Source: Clostridiales bacterium (GTDB lineage: Bacteria > Bacillota > Clostridia > Oscillospirales > Oscillospiraceae). Taken from it: a stretch of DNA of 19,930 nt. The notes under the pieces are model-generated. The model searched no databases. It was not told the DNA's origin and saw only the letters and a list, made by a program, of their open reading frames with translations. Shown here piece after piece: positions 7,781-15,274 of this stretch. The stretch spans positions 1-19,930 of the forward strand of contig DQIA01000068.1 of the NCBI GenBank assembly GCA_003525905.1, given 5' to 3'. The stretch's first letter is position 1. Every line of letters begins with the position of its first letter. The position numbers and the translations under genes were made by a program.

Positions 7781-7809
7781 TTTACAGAATGCCGGATCGA
7801 TGATAGAAT
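7781..7809 (+). promoter_or_regulatory. Predicted sigma-A promoter for the FtsW/RodA gene
   Basis: TTTACA (7781-7786) and TAGAAT (7804-7809) are separated by exactly 17 bases. The start site near 7816 gives a short leader of about 22 bases containing GGGAGGTGA before the ATG at 7838. Confidence 0.7.
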
Positions 7810-7837
7810 AAGAAGAACGAAATCGGGAGGTGACGGC

Positions 7838-8989
7838 ATGCGAAAATTCGGGGCAAAACTGCTGGAGGTCCTGCGCAAGGGGGATATGGTCCTGCTGGCG
7901 CTGTGCGTGCTGACCTCCGTGTTCGGCATCGTGATGGTCGCGGCCTCCACGGCCTATGACGGCAGCAGCCGCTACGTTATCATCCAGACGGGCGCGCTGA
8001 TCACGGGCATTCTGCTGTATCTTGCGCTCACCGCCTTCGACATCGATATTCTCGCCGGGCAGCGGACGCTGCTGTTCCTGTTCAATACCGCCTTTCTGGC
8101 CATGCTGCTCGTCTGGGGCGTTGAGGGCACGTCAGGTAATAAAAGCTGGCTGCACTTTCCCTTCCTGCCGTTCAATATTCAGCCCGCCGAGGTCTGCAAG
8201 ATCACCTATATCATCATTCTGGCCAAGACCATGAGTCTGAACCGCAACCGCATCTCCTCGCTGCGCTCCGTCGGCACGCTCACGTTCCACATGCTCTGGA
8301 TCGTCGCCCTGATCGTCGTCATTTCTCACGATACCGGCGTTGCGCTGATCTTCATGTTCCTGTTCGTCGTCATGGCCTATGTCGGCGGCGTGAGCGGCTG
8401 GTGGTTCCTCGGCGGCGCGGGCGCCGTCGCGGCCGTCTCGCCCTATCTCTGGAAATACTTTATCCGCGACGACCAGAAGCAGCGCATTCTTGCCCTGATC
8501 GACCCGTCCATAGACCCGGACGGCCTCGGCGTGCTGTGGCAGACGAACAAAAGCCTCGAAGCCCTGCGCAACGGCGGGCTGACGGGGCAGGGTCTGTTCC
8601 ACGGCGACCTGACGAGCATCGGCTACCTGCCCGCCCAGCACACGGACTCCATCTTCTCGTCCATTGGCGAGCAGCTCGGCATGCTCGGCTGCCTTGCCGC
8701 CCTGTTCCTGCTGCTGGCCATCGTCCTGCGCTGCATTCAGGTCGGCATGAAGTCTCCGGATTACATGAACCGCCTCATCTGCATCGGCATCGCCTCGATG
8801 CTGCTGTTCCAGATCCTCATCAACGTCGGCGTCTGCCTCGGCCTGTTCCCGGTCGTCGGTCTGGCCCTGCCGTTTTTGAGCTACGGCGGCAGCTCCATCC
8901 TGACGTCGTTCCTCGCCATGGGTATCGTCTCCGGCATCAAAATGCGCCCCGCCCCCGATATGAGCGCACACTATATCCGGCCCTATTGA
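7838..8989 (+). CDS. FtsW/RodA/SpoVE-family SEDS peptidoglycan glycosyltransferase
   Basis: This 383-residue multi-pass membrane protein polymerises lipid II into glycan strands together with a class B penicillin-binding protein. Start ATG 7838 follows GGGAGGTGA closely. About ten transmembrane segments are visible. SEDS hallmarks include SWLHFPFLPFNIQPAEVCKI, SHDTGVALIFMF and the extracellular-loop stretch NGGLTGQGL then LPAQHTDSIFSSIGEQLG, where most family members read LPExHTDFIFAVIGEE; the HTD aspartate region is kept. The C-terminal FLSYGGSSILTSFLAMGIVSGI is characteristic. No cognate class B PBP or mreCD gene is in the window, so whether it acts in elongation (RodA), division (FtsW) or sporulation cannot be decided. 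It is transcribed divergently from tsaE. Confidence 0.92.
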   Translation: MRKFGAKLLEVLRKGDMVLLALCVLTSVFGIVMVAASTAYDGSSRYVIIQTGALITGILLYLALTAFDIDILAGQRTLLFLFNTAFLAMLLVWGVEGTSGNKSWLHFPFLPFNIQPAEVCKITYIIILAKTMSLNRNRISSLRSVGTLTFHMLWIVALIVVISHDTGVALIFMFLFVVMAYVGGVSGWWFLGGAGAVAAVSPYLWKYFIRDDQKQRILALIDPSIDPDGLGVLWQTNKSLEALRNGGLTGQGLFHGDLTSIGYLPAQHTDSIFSSIGEQLGMLGCLAALFLLLAIVLRCIQVGMKSPDYMNRLICIGIASMLLFQILINVGVCLGLFPVVGLALPFLSYGGSSILTSFLAMGIVSGIKMRPAPDMSAHYIRPY

Positions 8990-9286
8990 CGCGTATTTTC
9001 AGGCAGCACCGTGTTCTCAGTTCCACTGCTTGACTTTCGGAAAACTGCCGCCCCGAAGGTTTCGGAGGGCAGGAAAGTGTGAAAGGAACCATTAGGGTGT
9101 CCTTTCGCGTTCAATAACCATCCACAGCAGAAACATTGTAAAATGATACTGCAAAATTTAATTTGCAGTTCTGAAAGCAGCTTGTCGAAAAAGCCCTTTT
9201 GGCCTTTTCAACAAGCTGCCGCTTTTTGCATAATCTGGAGAAATCGGTGTATCCTACCCGCGATGACTTTTTTAGGAGGGAACACC
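8990..9286. other. Gene-free region of about 300 bases with several hairpins
   Basis: No open frame here looks coding. Four structured parts are visible. First, 9002-9060 starts with GGCAGCACCGT, contains CTTTCGG and CCGAAGG arms, and resembles leader element A. Second, 9045-9072 forms a nested hairpin (CTGCC...GGCAG around CCGAA-GGT-TTCGG) that overlaps the first. Third, GAAAGGA (9081-9087) pairs with TCCTTTC (9100-9106). Fourth, a perfect 8-bp dyad ACTGCAAA/TTTGCAGT (9148-9169) directly precedes the long terminator-like hairpin at 9177-9219. The first three lack a following T-run, so they are not obvious terminators. I found no convincing promoter for the gene at 9287. Confidence 0.6.
9177..9228 (+). 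terminator. Long terminator-type hairpin upstream of the Ig/SLH gene
   Basis: GCAGCTTGT (9177-9185) pairs perfectly with ACAAGCTGC (9211-9219). After single mismatches, GAAAA/TTTTC and GCC/GGC pairs continue to a CTTTT loop. The hairpin is followed by CGCTTTTTGC. It probably ends transcripts from the FtsW/RodA gene, although it lies nearly 190 bases after that stop. Long stems of this kind can also be dispersed intergenic repeats. Confidence 0.7.
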
Positions 9287-10462
9287 ATGAAACGAACGCT
9301 GCTTCTTCTGCTGGCGCTTCTGTGCATGCTCCCGGCCGCGCACGCGGCCGGGCCGGAGACGCTTTACCCCATCGCCTACTGCTTCCGCGAGACGGATTTT
9401 CGCGCGGACACGCTCTCGGACCTGAACGGCATCTTCGTCACGTCCGTGCCGGAGGCCGACGTGGCGACGGTCTGCCTCGGTGAGCGCGTCATCCGTGCAG
9501 GCGACGTGCTGCCCGTGTCCGTGCTGGGCGAGCTGGAGCTTCTGCCGGTCAGCACCGGCGGGCAGGAGGCCGCTCTGTGCTACTGCCCCATCCGCGGCAC
9601 GGCGCTCGGCGAACCGGCGCAGGTCACGATCCGCATCCGCTCGGCCAAGGATGCCGCGCCGAAGGCCGACGACGCGGAATTGGAGACGTACAAAAACATT
9701 CCGAACGACGGCCGGCTCACCGGCTCCGACCCGGAGGACACAAACCTGACCTTTCAGCTCGCCGAGGAGCCGAAGCGCGGCAAGGTCGAGCTGCAGGAAA
9801 ACGGCAGCTTCGTCTACACCCCCGCCAAGAATAAGGTCGGCGAGGACAGCTTCACCTTTACGGTCACGGATGCCGCCGGAAACGTCTCCCACCCTGCAAC
9901 GGTCCGTATCACGGTCAAAAAGCCGTCGGAATGCCGTGCCTTTGCCGATCTCACGGGCAGTCTGGACCAGTTTGAAGCCATGTGGACGGCCGCGGCCGGG
10001 CTGACCGGCGGCCGCAGCATCGGGGGCACGCTGTGCTACCTGCCGCAGGAGACGGTCTCCCGCGCAGAATTTCTCGTGATGGCCATGGAGCTGCTCGATG
10101 TCCCCGTGGACGATACGCTCCGGGTCTCCGGCTTTGCGGATGCCGACGACGCGCCCGCGTGGCTCCAGCCCTATCTCGCCTCAGCCATGCGCCGCGGCAT
10201 CGTCAACGGCATGGTCTCCGAGCGCGGCCTCGTCTTCCGCCCGAATGAGCCGGTCACGGCCGGGCAGGCCGCCGTCATGCTGCAGAACATGCTGGAGCTC
10301 CCCGTCTCCGCAGCCGTCTCCCAGACGGACGCGCCGTATTGGGCCGCCTCGTCCATGCAGGCCCTGCAGGAAGCGGGGATCCCGCTGGCCGCCGCGGACA
10401 CGAGCGTCAGCCGCATCGAAGCGGCGCGCATGCTCTACCGCGTCAGCCGTCTGCCGAAATAA
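9287..10462 (+). CDS. Secreted protein with Ig/cadherin-like domain and degenerate SLH repeats
   Basis: This 391-residue protein is predicted to be exported. ATG 9287 follows AGGAGGG and begins a signal peptide (MKRT, a leucine-rich core, cleavage after AHA at about residue 20). Residues 21-130 are not recognised. Residues 135-209 form a bacterial cadherin/Ig-like beta-sandwich: GRLTGSDPEDTNLTFQLAEE, GSFVYTPAKNKVGEDSFTFTVTDAAGN. Residues 215-391 carry three SLH-like units, but they are weak. The middle one (FADADDAPAWLQPYLASAMRRGIVNG) is clearest, and the usual TRAE-type binding motifs read SRAE, TAGQ and SRIE. Wall binding may therefore be weak or different from that of the first SLH protein in this window. 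It is flanked by terminators on both sides. Function beyond the cell surface is unknown. Confidence 0.82.
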   Translation: MKRTLLLLLALLCMLPAAHAAGPETLYPIAYCFRETDFRADTLSDLNGIFVTSVPEADVATVCLGERVIRAGDVLPVSVLGELELLPVSTGGQEAALCYCPIRGTALGEPAQVTIRIRSAKDAAPKADDAELETYKNIPNDGRLTGSDPEDTNLTFQLAEEPKRGKVELQENGSFVYTPAKNKVGEDSFTFTVTDAAGNVSHPATVRITVKKPSECRAFADLTGSLDQFEAMWTAAAGLTGGRSIGGTLCYLPQETVSRAEFLVMAMELLDVPVDDTLRVSGFADADDAPAWLQPYLASAMRRGIVNGMVSERGLVFRPNEPVTAGQAAVMLQNMLELPVSAAVSQTDAPYWAASSMQALQEAGIPLAAADTSVSRIEAARMLYRVSRLPK

Positions 10463-10469
10463 CGCGCCT

Positions 10470-10502
10470 TGCCCGCCTTCGAAAAGAGGCGGGCAGTTTT
10501 TT
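10470..10502 (+). terminator. Rho-independent terminator after the Ig/SLH gene
   Basis: A 9-bp perfect stem, TGCCCGCCT (10470-10478) with AGGCGGGCA (10487-10495), has an 8-base loop and is followed by GTTTTTTGC. It lies eight bases after the stop codon. Confidence 0.9.
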
Positions 10503-10514
10503 GCAAAAAAGCTC

Positions 10515-10542
10515 TGTACTTTTTTAAAATTCGTGCTACCAT
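10515..10542 (+). promoter_or_regulatory. Probable promoter for leader A and the GNAT-nudC unit
   Basis: TGTACT (10515-10520) and TACCAT (10537-10542), spaced 16 bases apart, resemble in layout the promoter before psuK, including a shared CGTGCTA context. An alternative is TTGCAA (10501-10506) with TAAAAT (10525-10530) at 18 bases. The TACCAT choice is supported because the distance from its first base to leader A (21 bases) equals that from TACTAT to leader B at 17374-17395. The boxes are only moderate matches. Confidence 0.45.
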
Positions 10543-10557
10543 AGGAACCGAAAACAA

Positions 10558-10631
10558 GGGCAGCACCGTACAATTCAGCACGAGCCTTCGGCGAAAAAGG
10601 TCCGCCGAAGGGGAATGATGCGGTATTGCCC
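10558..10631 (+). promoter_or_regulatory. Leader element A: candidate structured cis-regulatory RNA
   Basis: A 74-base element in the leader of the GNAT-nudC unit. A closing stem pairs GGGCAGCACCG (10558-10568) with CGGTATTGCCC (10621-10631), 10 pairs including one G-U with one C-A mismatch. An internal hairpin pairs CCTTCGGCG with CGCCGAAGG, perfect over 9 bp, around an A-rich loop. Between them are the single-stranded blocks ACAATTC and GGGAATGATG. The same blocks occur in the same order in leader B at 17395-17477. The GNAT start codon is 18 bases after the element, with GAGGTG in between. No known riboswitch consensus that I can recall fits. It could be a regulatory RNA or a dispersed repeat; the copy at the same distance from a second promoter favours the former. 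Confidence 0.6.
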
Positions 10632-10648
10632 GATATCGAGGTGATCCC

Positions 10649-11185
10649 ATGTCCATTCGAGAAGCCGTCCCTGCCGACGTTCCCGCCATGCTCGCCATCT
10701 ACGCGGAATACGTCACGCAGACGGCCGTCAGCTTTGAATATGAAGTCCCGTCCGAGGCGGAATTTACCCGCCGCCTTGCGGAGCACACCGCCGTCTATCC
10801 CTGGCTCGTCTGGGAGGAGGACGGCCGCGTGCTCGGCTACTGCTACGCCGGGCGCGCCTTTGAGCGCGCTGCCTACGCGTGGAATGCCGAAATCTCCTGC
10901 TATCTCGCCCACGAGGCGCAGCACCGCGGCATCGGGCGGCAGCTCTATGCCCGCGTGGAGGAGCTGCTGTGCAGGCAGGGCTGCCGAAAGGTCTTCGCCG
11001 TCGTCACATCCGCAAACGAGCCGTCTCTCGCATTCCACCGCTCCATCGGCTACCGCGATGCCGCCTGCTTCCGGCAGGTCGGCTATAAATTCGGCCGGTG
11101 GTACGATGTGACCTGGCTGGAAAAGTCCCTGTGCCCGCCGGGCGAACCGTCCGAATTTCCGATCTCATGGAAGGAGGTCCTGTGA
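10649..11185 (+). CDS. GNAT N-acetyltransferase, phosphinothricin/methionine-sulfone type
   Basis: This 178-residue cytoplasmic GNAT enzyme transfers acetyl from acetyl-CoA to an amine. ATG 10649 follows GAGGTG. The N-terminal IYAEYVTQTAVSFEYEVPSEAEF (about residues 17-39) is typical of the Pat/Bar/MddA subfamily, which acetylates phosphinothricin, methionine sulfone or sulfoximine and related amino acids. The acetyl-CoA binding motif A appears as QHRGIGRQLYARVEELL (about 91-107), and the C-terminal ANEPSLAFHRSIGYRDAACFRQVGYKFGRWYDVTWLEK follows the family closely. The physiological substrate of most gut members is unknown. The nudC-like gene starts two bases after its stop, so both are cotranscribed. 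The unit carries structured leader A, which suggests regulated expression. Confidence 0.88.
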   Translation: MSIREAVPADVPAMLAIYAEYVTQTAVSFEYEVPSEAEFTRRLAEHTAVYPWLVWEEDGRVLGYCYAGRAFERAAYAWNAEISCYLAHEAQHRGIGRQLYARVEELLCRQGCRKVFAVVTSANEPSLAFHRSIGYRDAACFRQVGYKFGRWYDVTWLEKSLCPPGEPSEFPISWKEVL

Positions 11186-11187
11186 CC

Positions 11188-12006
11188 ATGCTGCAGGATA
11201 TCGCGCCTCATACATATCACGTTGAATTCACCCCAGCAGAGCCGCAGCCCGCGGACCTGCTGCTCATCTACGGCCCACAGGGCGTGCTGAGCGCCGCGGA
11301 TGCCCTGCGTCTGCCGAGGCGTGCCGATTTCCCGGACATCGCTGTCCATTTTGCCTTCCGTCTCGACGACCGCTCCGTATTTCTGGCGCGGGAGCCGGTC
11401 GAAGCCCCGGAGGGCTGGCGCTATGTTCCCTCCGTCACCTACCGCGACGCCGAGCCGCGCGAAACGGCCTTTGCCTGCGCCGTCGGCGAGAGCCTGCAGC
11501 GCTGGTATGCCGCAAACCGCTTCTGCGGCCGCTGCGGCGCACTCATGACGGAAAACCCGGCCGAACGCGCCATGACCTGCCCGGTCTGCCATAAGAACGT
11601 CTACCCGCGCATCAACCCCGCCGTCATCGTCGCCGTGCTGGATCACGGCCGCCTGCTCATGACAAAATACGCCAACCGCCCCCTCATCCGCCGCTACGCC
11701 CTGATCGCAGGCTTCTGCGAGATCGGCGAATCGTTCGAGGACACCGTCCGCCGCGAGGTCATGGAGGAGGTCGGCCTGTGCATCAAAAATCTGCGGTTTT
11801 ACAAATCGCAGCCGTGGGTCCTGACGGACAGCCTGCTGCTCGGCTTCTTCTGCGACGTCGACGGCGACCCGACGCCCGTCCTGCGTGACGGCGAGCTTGC
11901 GCTGGCTGAGTGGCATACGCCGGAGGACGTCCCTGCGGACTACTCCCGCATCAGCCTGACCGGCGAGATGATCGACCGCTTCCGCGAGGGCCGCATTCCG
12001 AAATAA
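11188..12006 (+). CDS. nudC: NADH pyrophosphatase-type Nudix hydrolase (NudC family)
   Basis: This 272-residue protein has the NudC architecture: an N-terminal domain, a zinc ribbon and a Nudix catalytic domain. NudC cleaves NAD(H) to NMN(H) and AMP and can remove NAD caps from RNA. The zinc ligands are C113, C116, C131 and C134 (FCGRCG and CPVC). The Nudix box GFCEIGESFEDTVRREVMEEVGL (about residues 175-197) matches GX5EX7REUXEEXGU. The NAD-specific motif normally reads SQPWPFPxS; here it reads SQPWVLTDSLLLGF (about 207-220), so the first four residues are kept and the PFP part is changed. ATG 11188 follows AAGGAGG. It is the second gene after the GNAT enzyme and is followed by a terminator. 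Family is secure; activity on NADH is likely but not proven given the altered motif. Confidence 0.9.
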   Translation: MLQDIAPHTYHVEFTPAEPQPADLLLIYGPQGVLSAADALRLPRRADFPDIAVHFAFRLDDRSVFLAREPVEAPEGWRYVPSVTYRDAEPRETAFACAVGESLQRWYAANRFCGRCGALMTENPAERAMTCPVCHKNVYPRINPAVIVAVLDHGRLLMTKYANRPLIRRYALIAGFCEIGESFEDTVRREVMEEVGLCIKNLRFYKSQPWVLTDSLLLGFFCDVDGDPTPVLRDGELALAEWHTPEDVPADYSRISLTGEMIDRFREGRIPK

Positions 12007-12010
12007 AGCC

Positions 12011-12051
12011 TTGGGGCTGCCTCCCGGTGAGACAGCCCCAAAATATTTTTT
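12011..12051 (+). terminator. Rho-independent terminator after the nudC-like gene
   Basis: A 9-bp stem, TTGGGGCTG (12011-12019) with CAGCCCCAA (12033-12041), with further CTC/GAG pairing inside, is followed by TATTTTTT. It begins four bases after the stop codon and ends just before the psuK promoter. Confidence 0.88.
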
Positions 12052-12060
12052 CACGGCGGC

Positions 12061-12088
12061 TTGACATTCCGAAAATCCGTGCTATACT
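12061..12088 (+). promoter_or_regulatory. Predicted sigma-A promoter for psuK-psuG
   Basis: A consensus TTGACA (12061-12066) and TATACT (12083-12088) are separated by 16 bases. The start site near 12095 gives a leader of about 38 bases that contains AGGAGG before the ATG at 12133. Confidence 0.78.
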
Positions 12089-12132
12089 AAGCAATAGATT
12101 AGAAAATAAAACTTCGCTTAGGAGGCGCGCCC

Positions 12133-13215
12133 ATGACACAGCGTGAACGCCAGATCCTGCAGTGGATCGAGGCCGACCCCATGATCTCGCAGGAAGCCCT
12201 TGCGGAACGCGCGGGCATCACCCGCTCCTCTGTCGCAGTCCATATCTCCAACCTGATGAAAAAAGGCTACATCGCCGGGAAGGGCTATGTGCTCCGCTCC
12301 GGCACCTATGCCGCCGTCGTCGGCGGCGTGAACGTCGACATCGGCGGCCAGTCCTACGCGCCGCTCGTCGCGCGGGATTCCAACCCCGGCCGCGTGCGCA
12401 TCAGTCTCGGCGGCGTCGGACGAAATATTGCCCACAACATGAGCCTGCTCGGCGTGGATGTCCGCCTGCTGACCGCCTTTGGCGACGACCTGCATGCGCA
12501 GCGCGTTGCGGCCTCCTGCGGCGAGCTCGGCATCGACATCAGCCACGCGCTGCAGGTGCCCGGCGGCACGACGTCCACCTACCTTTTCCTGAACGACGTC
12601 GACGGCGATATGGCGCTTGGCCTTTCCGACATGGATATCTGCGAGCGCATCACCCCCGCCTATCTCGCGTCCAACCTGTCCCTGCTGAACAATGCGCAGG
12701 TCATCGTCGCCGATACGAACATTCCGGCAGAGTCCCTGCAGTACCTTGTCACGCACTGTACCCCCCCTGTGTTCGTCGATACCGTCTCCACGGCGAAGGC
12801 GCGCAAGGTCCAGCCCGTGCTCGGCAGGGTCCACACGCTCAAGCCGAACCGCATTGAGGCCGAGCTTCTCTCCGGCGTGCAGATCACGGACGAAGCCAGC
12901 CTGCGCCTTGCGGCTTCCAGACTGCTCGAGACCGGTCTGCACCGCGTGTTCATCTCCCTTGGCACGCAGGGCGTGTTCGCCGCCGACCAGAAGGAAATGC
13001 TGATGCAGCCCTGCATCCCCGCGCAGATGCGCAACGCCACCGGTGCCGGCGATGCCTTCATGGCCGCGCTGGCCTGGGCCTATCTCGAGGGCACGGCGCT
13101 GGCCGAAACGGCGCGTGCCGCCGCGGCAGCCGCCGCTATCGCCATCGAGGGCGAAGAAACCATCAACCCTGCCATGTCTGCCGACACAGTCCGCAGCCGC
13201 ATGGCCGCAAAATAA
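12133..13215 (+). CDS. psuK: Pseudouridine kinase with N-terminal HTH (PfkB family)
   Basis: This 360-residue protein combines two parts. Residues 1-58 form a winged-helix DNA-binding segment (QREILQWIEADPMISQEALA-like spacing, then ITRSSVAVHISNLMKKGYIAGKGYVL), as in transcription factors of the MarR/Lrp fold. From about residue 60 it is a PfkB sugar kinase: VVGGVNVDIGG, SLGGVGRNIAHNMSLLG (about 92-108) and the catalytic NATGAGDAFMAALAW (about 300-314). PfkB kinases next to PsuG phosphorylate pseudouridine to pseudouridine 5'-phosphate. ATG 12133 follows AGGAGG. psuG lies 42 bases downstream. The HTH could let the kinase regulate its own operon according to substrate, but this is inference; HTH-PfkB fusions of this type are known. 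The kinase role rests mainly on linkage with psuG. Confidence 0.88.
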   Translation: MTQRERQILQWIEADPMISQEALAERAGITRSSVAVHISNLMKKGYIAGKGYVLRSGTYAAVVGGVNVDIGGQSYAPLVARDSNPGRVRISLGGVGRNIAHNMSLLGVDVRLLTAFGDDLHAQRVAASCGELGIDISHALQVPGGTTSTYLFLNDVDGDMALGLSDMDICERITPAYLASNLSLLNNAQVIVADTNIPAESLQYLVTHCTPPVFVDTVSTAKARKVQPVLGRVHTLKPNRIEAELLSGVQITDEASLRLAASRLLETGLHRVFISLGTQGVFAADQKEMLMQPCIPAQMRNATGAGDAFMAALAWAYLEGTALAETARAAAAAAAIAIEGEETINPAMSADTVRSRMAAK

Positions 13216-13257
13216 ATTTGTAAATTTTTCATTTCTTGATACAGGAGGATATTTATC

Positions 13258-14178
<921 letters not shown>

Positions 14179-14196
14179 GCGAAGCAAGACCTTTTT

Positions 14197-14226
14197 CCCC
14201 GGGCGCAAATGCGTCCGGGGATTTTT
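14197..14226 (+). terminator. Rho-independent terminator after psuG
   Basis: CCCCGGGCGCA (14197-14207) pairs with TGCGTCCGGGG (14210-14220), 11 bp with one G-U and a minimal AA loop, and is followed by ATTTTTG. It lies 18 bases after the stop codon. Confidence 0.9.
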
Positions 14227-14236
14227 GCAAAATCGA

Positions 14237-14265
14237 TTGCTTTTTTTCGGCCGTTCCGGTATAAT
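14237..14265 (+). promoter_or_regulatory. Predicted sigma-A promoter for the ArsP_2-type permease
   Basis: TTGCTT (14237-14242) and a perfect TATAAT (14260-14265) are separated by 17 bases. The start site near 14272 leaves a leader of about 28 bases with AAAGGAG before the TTG start. Confidence 0.75.
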
Positions 14266-14299
14266 GGTAGCCGATTTTCCACACAAAGGAGCCACGAAC

Positions 14300-15220
14300 T
14301 TGACGCCACTGTTTCTGCATGGGGCCGCCTCCGCCGATATGACCGGCTGGAGCGCCGTTCTCTCCGCCCTGCTGGACGGCCTGAAGGACGGCCTGCTGAG
14401 CATCCCCATTTTATTTCTCGCCTATCTCCTCATGGAGCTGCTCGAGCGCAGCAGCCGCCTGAACGAAGGCCTGCTGCGCCGCTATTCCCGCCGGGCCGGT
14501 CCCGCGCTGGGCGGCCTGCTCGGCATTGTGCCGCAGTGCGGCATCTCGGGCGCGGCCGCCACGCTGTTCTCCACCGGCTCCATCACCGTCGGTACCATGC
14601 TGGCCGTGTTCTTTGCCACATCGGACGAGATGCTGCCCATTTTTCTCTCCTCGCTGACGGAGAGCAGCGGCATCTCGTGGAAGACCATCGTTCTCATCAC
14701 GCTTTCGAAGGCTGCGCTCGGCATCCTGCTCGGTTATCTGGCGGATCTGCTGTTCGGCCGCTGGTTCCGCGCGCAGAAAAGCATCCACAGCTTCTGCGAA
14801 CGCGAGCACTGCGACTGTGACGAGGAAGAGGGCAGCGTGTTCCTCGCCGCCCTACGCCATACGCTGAAGATCGCCGCCATGCTCATCGCGGTGAACTTCG
14901 CGCTGAATCTGCTGTTCCATTATATCGGCGTGGAACGCCTGTCCGGCACGGTGCTGAACCGCCCCGTCCTTGGAGAGCTCATCCTCGCCCTGTTCGGTCT
15001 CATCCCGAACTGCTCCGTTTCCGTCGTCGTGACGGAGTCCTACCTGAGCGGCGTGCTCGGCCTCGGCGGCCTGTTCGTGGGCCTGCTGTCCAACGCCGGG
15101 ATCGGCCTGCTCGTGCTGCTGCGCACGAACCGGAACTGGAAGGAAAACGCCGCCGTCGTTGCCATTCTCTATGGCTTCAGCGTGCTGGCGGGCATCGCCG
15201 TCACCCTGCTGGCCGGCTGA
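14300..15220 (+). CDS. ArsP_2-type permease, putative 10-TM metal/arsenic exporter
   Basis: This 306-residue membrane protein fits the Firmicute family annotated as putative manganese transporter or arsenic efflux protein (PF11449). It starts at TTG 14300, eight bases after AAAGGAG; the next in-frame ATG (14339) has no comparable site. Two related halves are visible. The first has GGLLGIVPQCGISGAAATLFSTGSI (about residues 71-95) and TSDEMLPI; the second has LFGLIPNCSVSVVVTESYLSG (about 231-251). Each half holds a Pro-x-Cys element within a membrane segment. The central loop carries H163, C166, H170, C171, C173 and five acidic residues within 174-178, a likely metal-binding patch. The substrate is not established; divalent metal or organoarsenical export are both possible. 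Single-gene unit with its own promoter and terminator. Confidence 0.8.
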   Translation: MTPLFLHGAASADMTGWSAVLSALLDGLKDGLLSIPILFLAYLLMELLERSSRLNEGLLRRYSRRAGPALGGLLGIVPQCGISGAAATLFSTGSITVGTMLAVFFATSDEMLPIFLSSLTESSGISWKTIVLITLSKAALGILLGYLADLLFGRWFRAQKSIHSFCEREHCDCDEEEGSVFLAALRHTLKIAAMLIAVNFALNLLFHYIGVERLSGTVLNRPVLGELILALFGLIPNCSVSVVVTESYLSGVLGLGGLFVGLLSNAGIGLLVLLRTNRNWKENAAVVAILYGFSVLAGIAVTLLAG

Positions 15221-15264
15221 AAAAAATCGTGGGAGACTGTGCAGCCGCACAGTCTCCCATTTTT
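15221..15264. terminator. Bidirectional terminator between the permease and the pncB unit
   Basis: A perfect 12-bp stem, TGGGAGACTGTG (15230-15241) with CACAGTCTCCCA (15248-15259), is flanked by AAAAAA (15221-15226) on the left and TTTTT (15260-15264) on the right. It can end transcripts from both convergent units. Confidence 0.92.
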
Positions 15265-15274
15265 ACACGTTTAT

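Noticed and set aside
9139..9144. TAAAAT as a -10 box for the Ig/SLH gene.
   Set aside because: No acceptable -35 box lies 15-19 bases upstream, and a terminator-like hairpin stands between it and the gene.
9143..9286. In-frame extension upstream of the Ig/SLH protein start.
   Set aside because: It would translate through two strong hairpins and bury the signal peptide; ATG 9287 has AGGAGGG directly upstream.
12087..12121. CTAAGC...GCTTAG inverted repeat overlapping the psuK Shine-Dalgarno.
   Set aside because: The left arm lies within and just after the -10 box and would not be fully in the transcript, and the loop is long. It could only act as a DNA operator, for which there is no further support.
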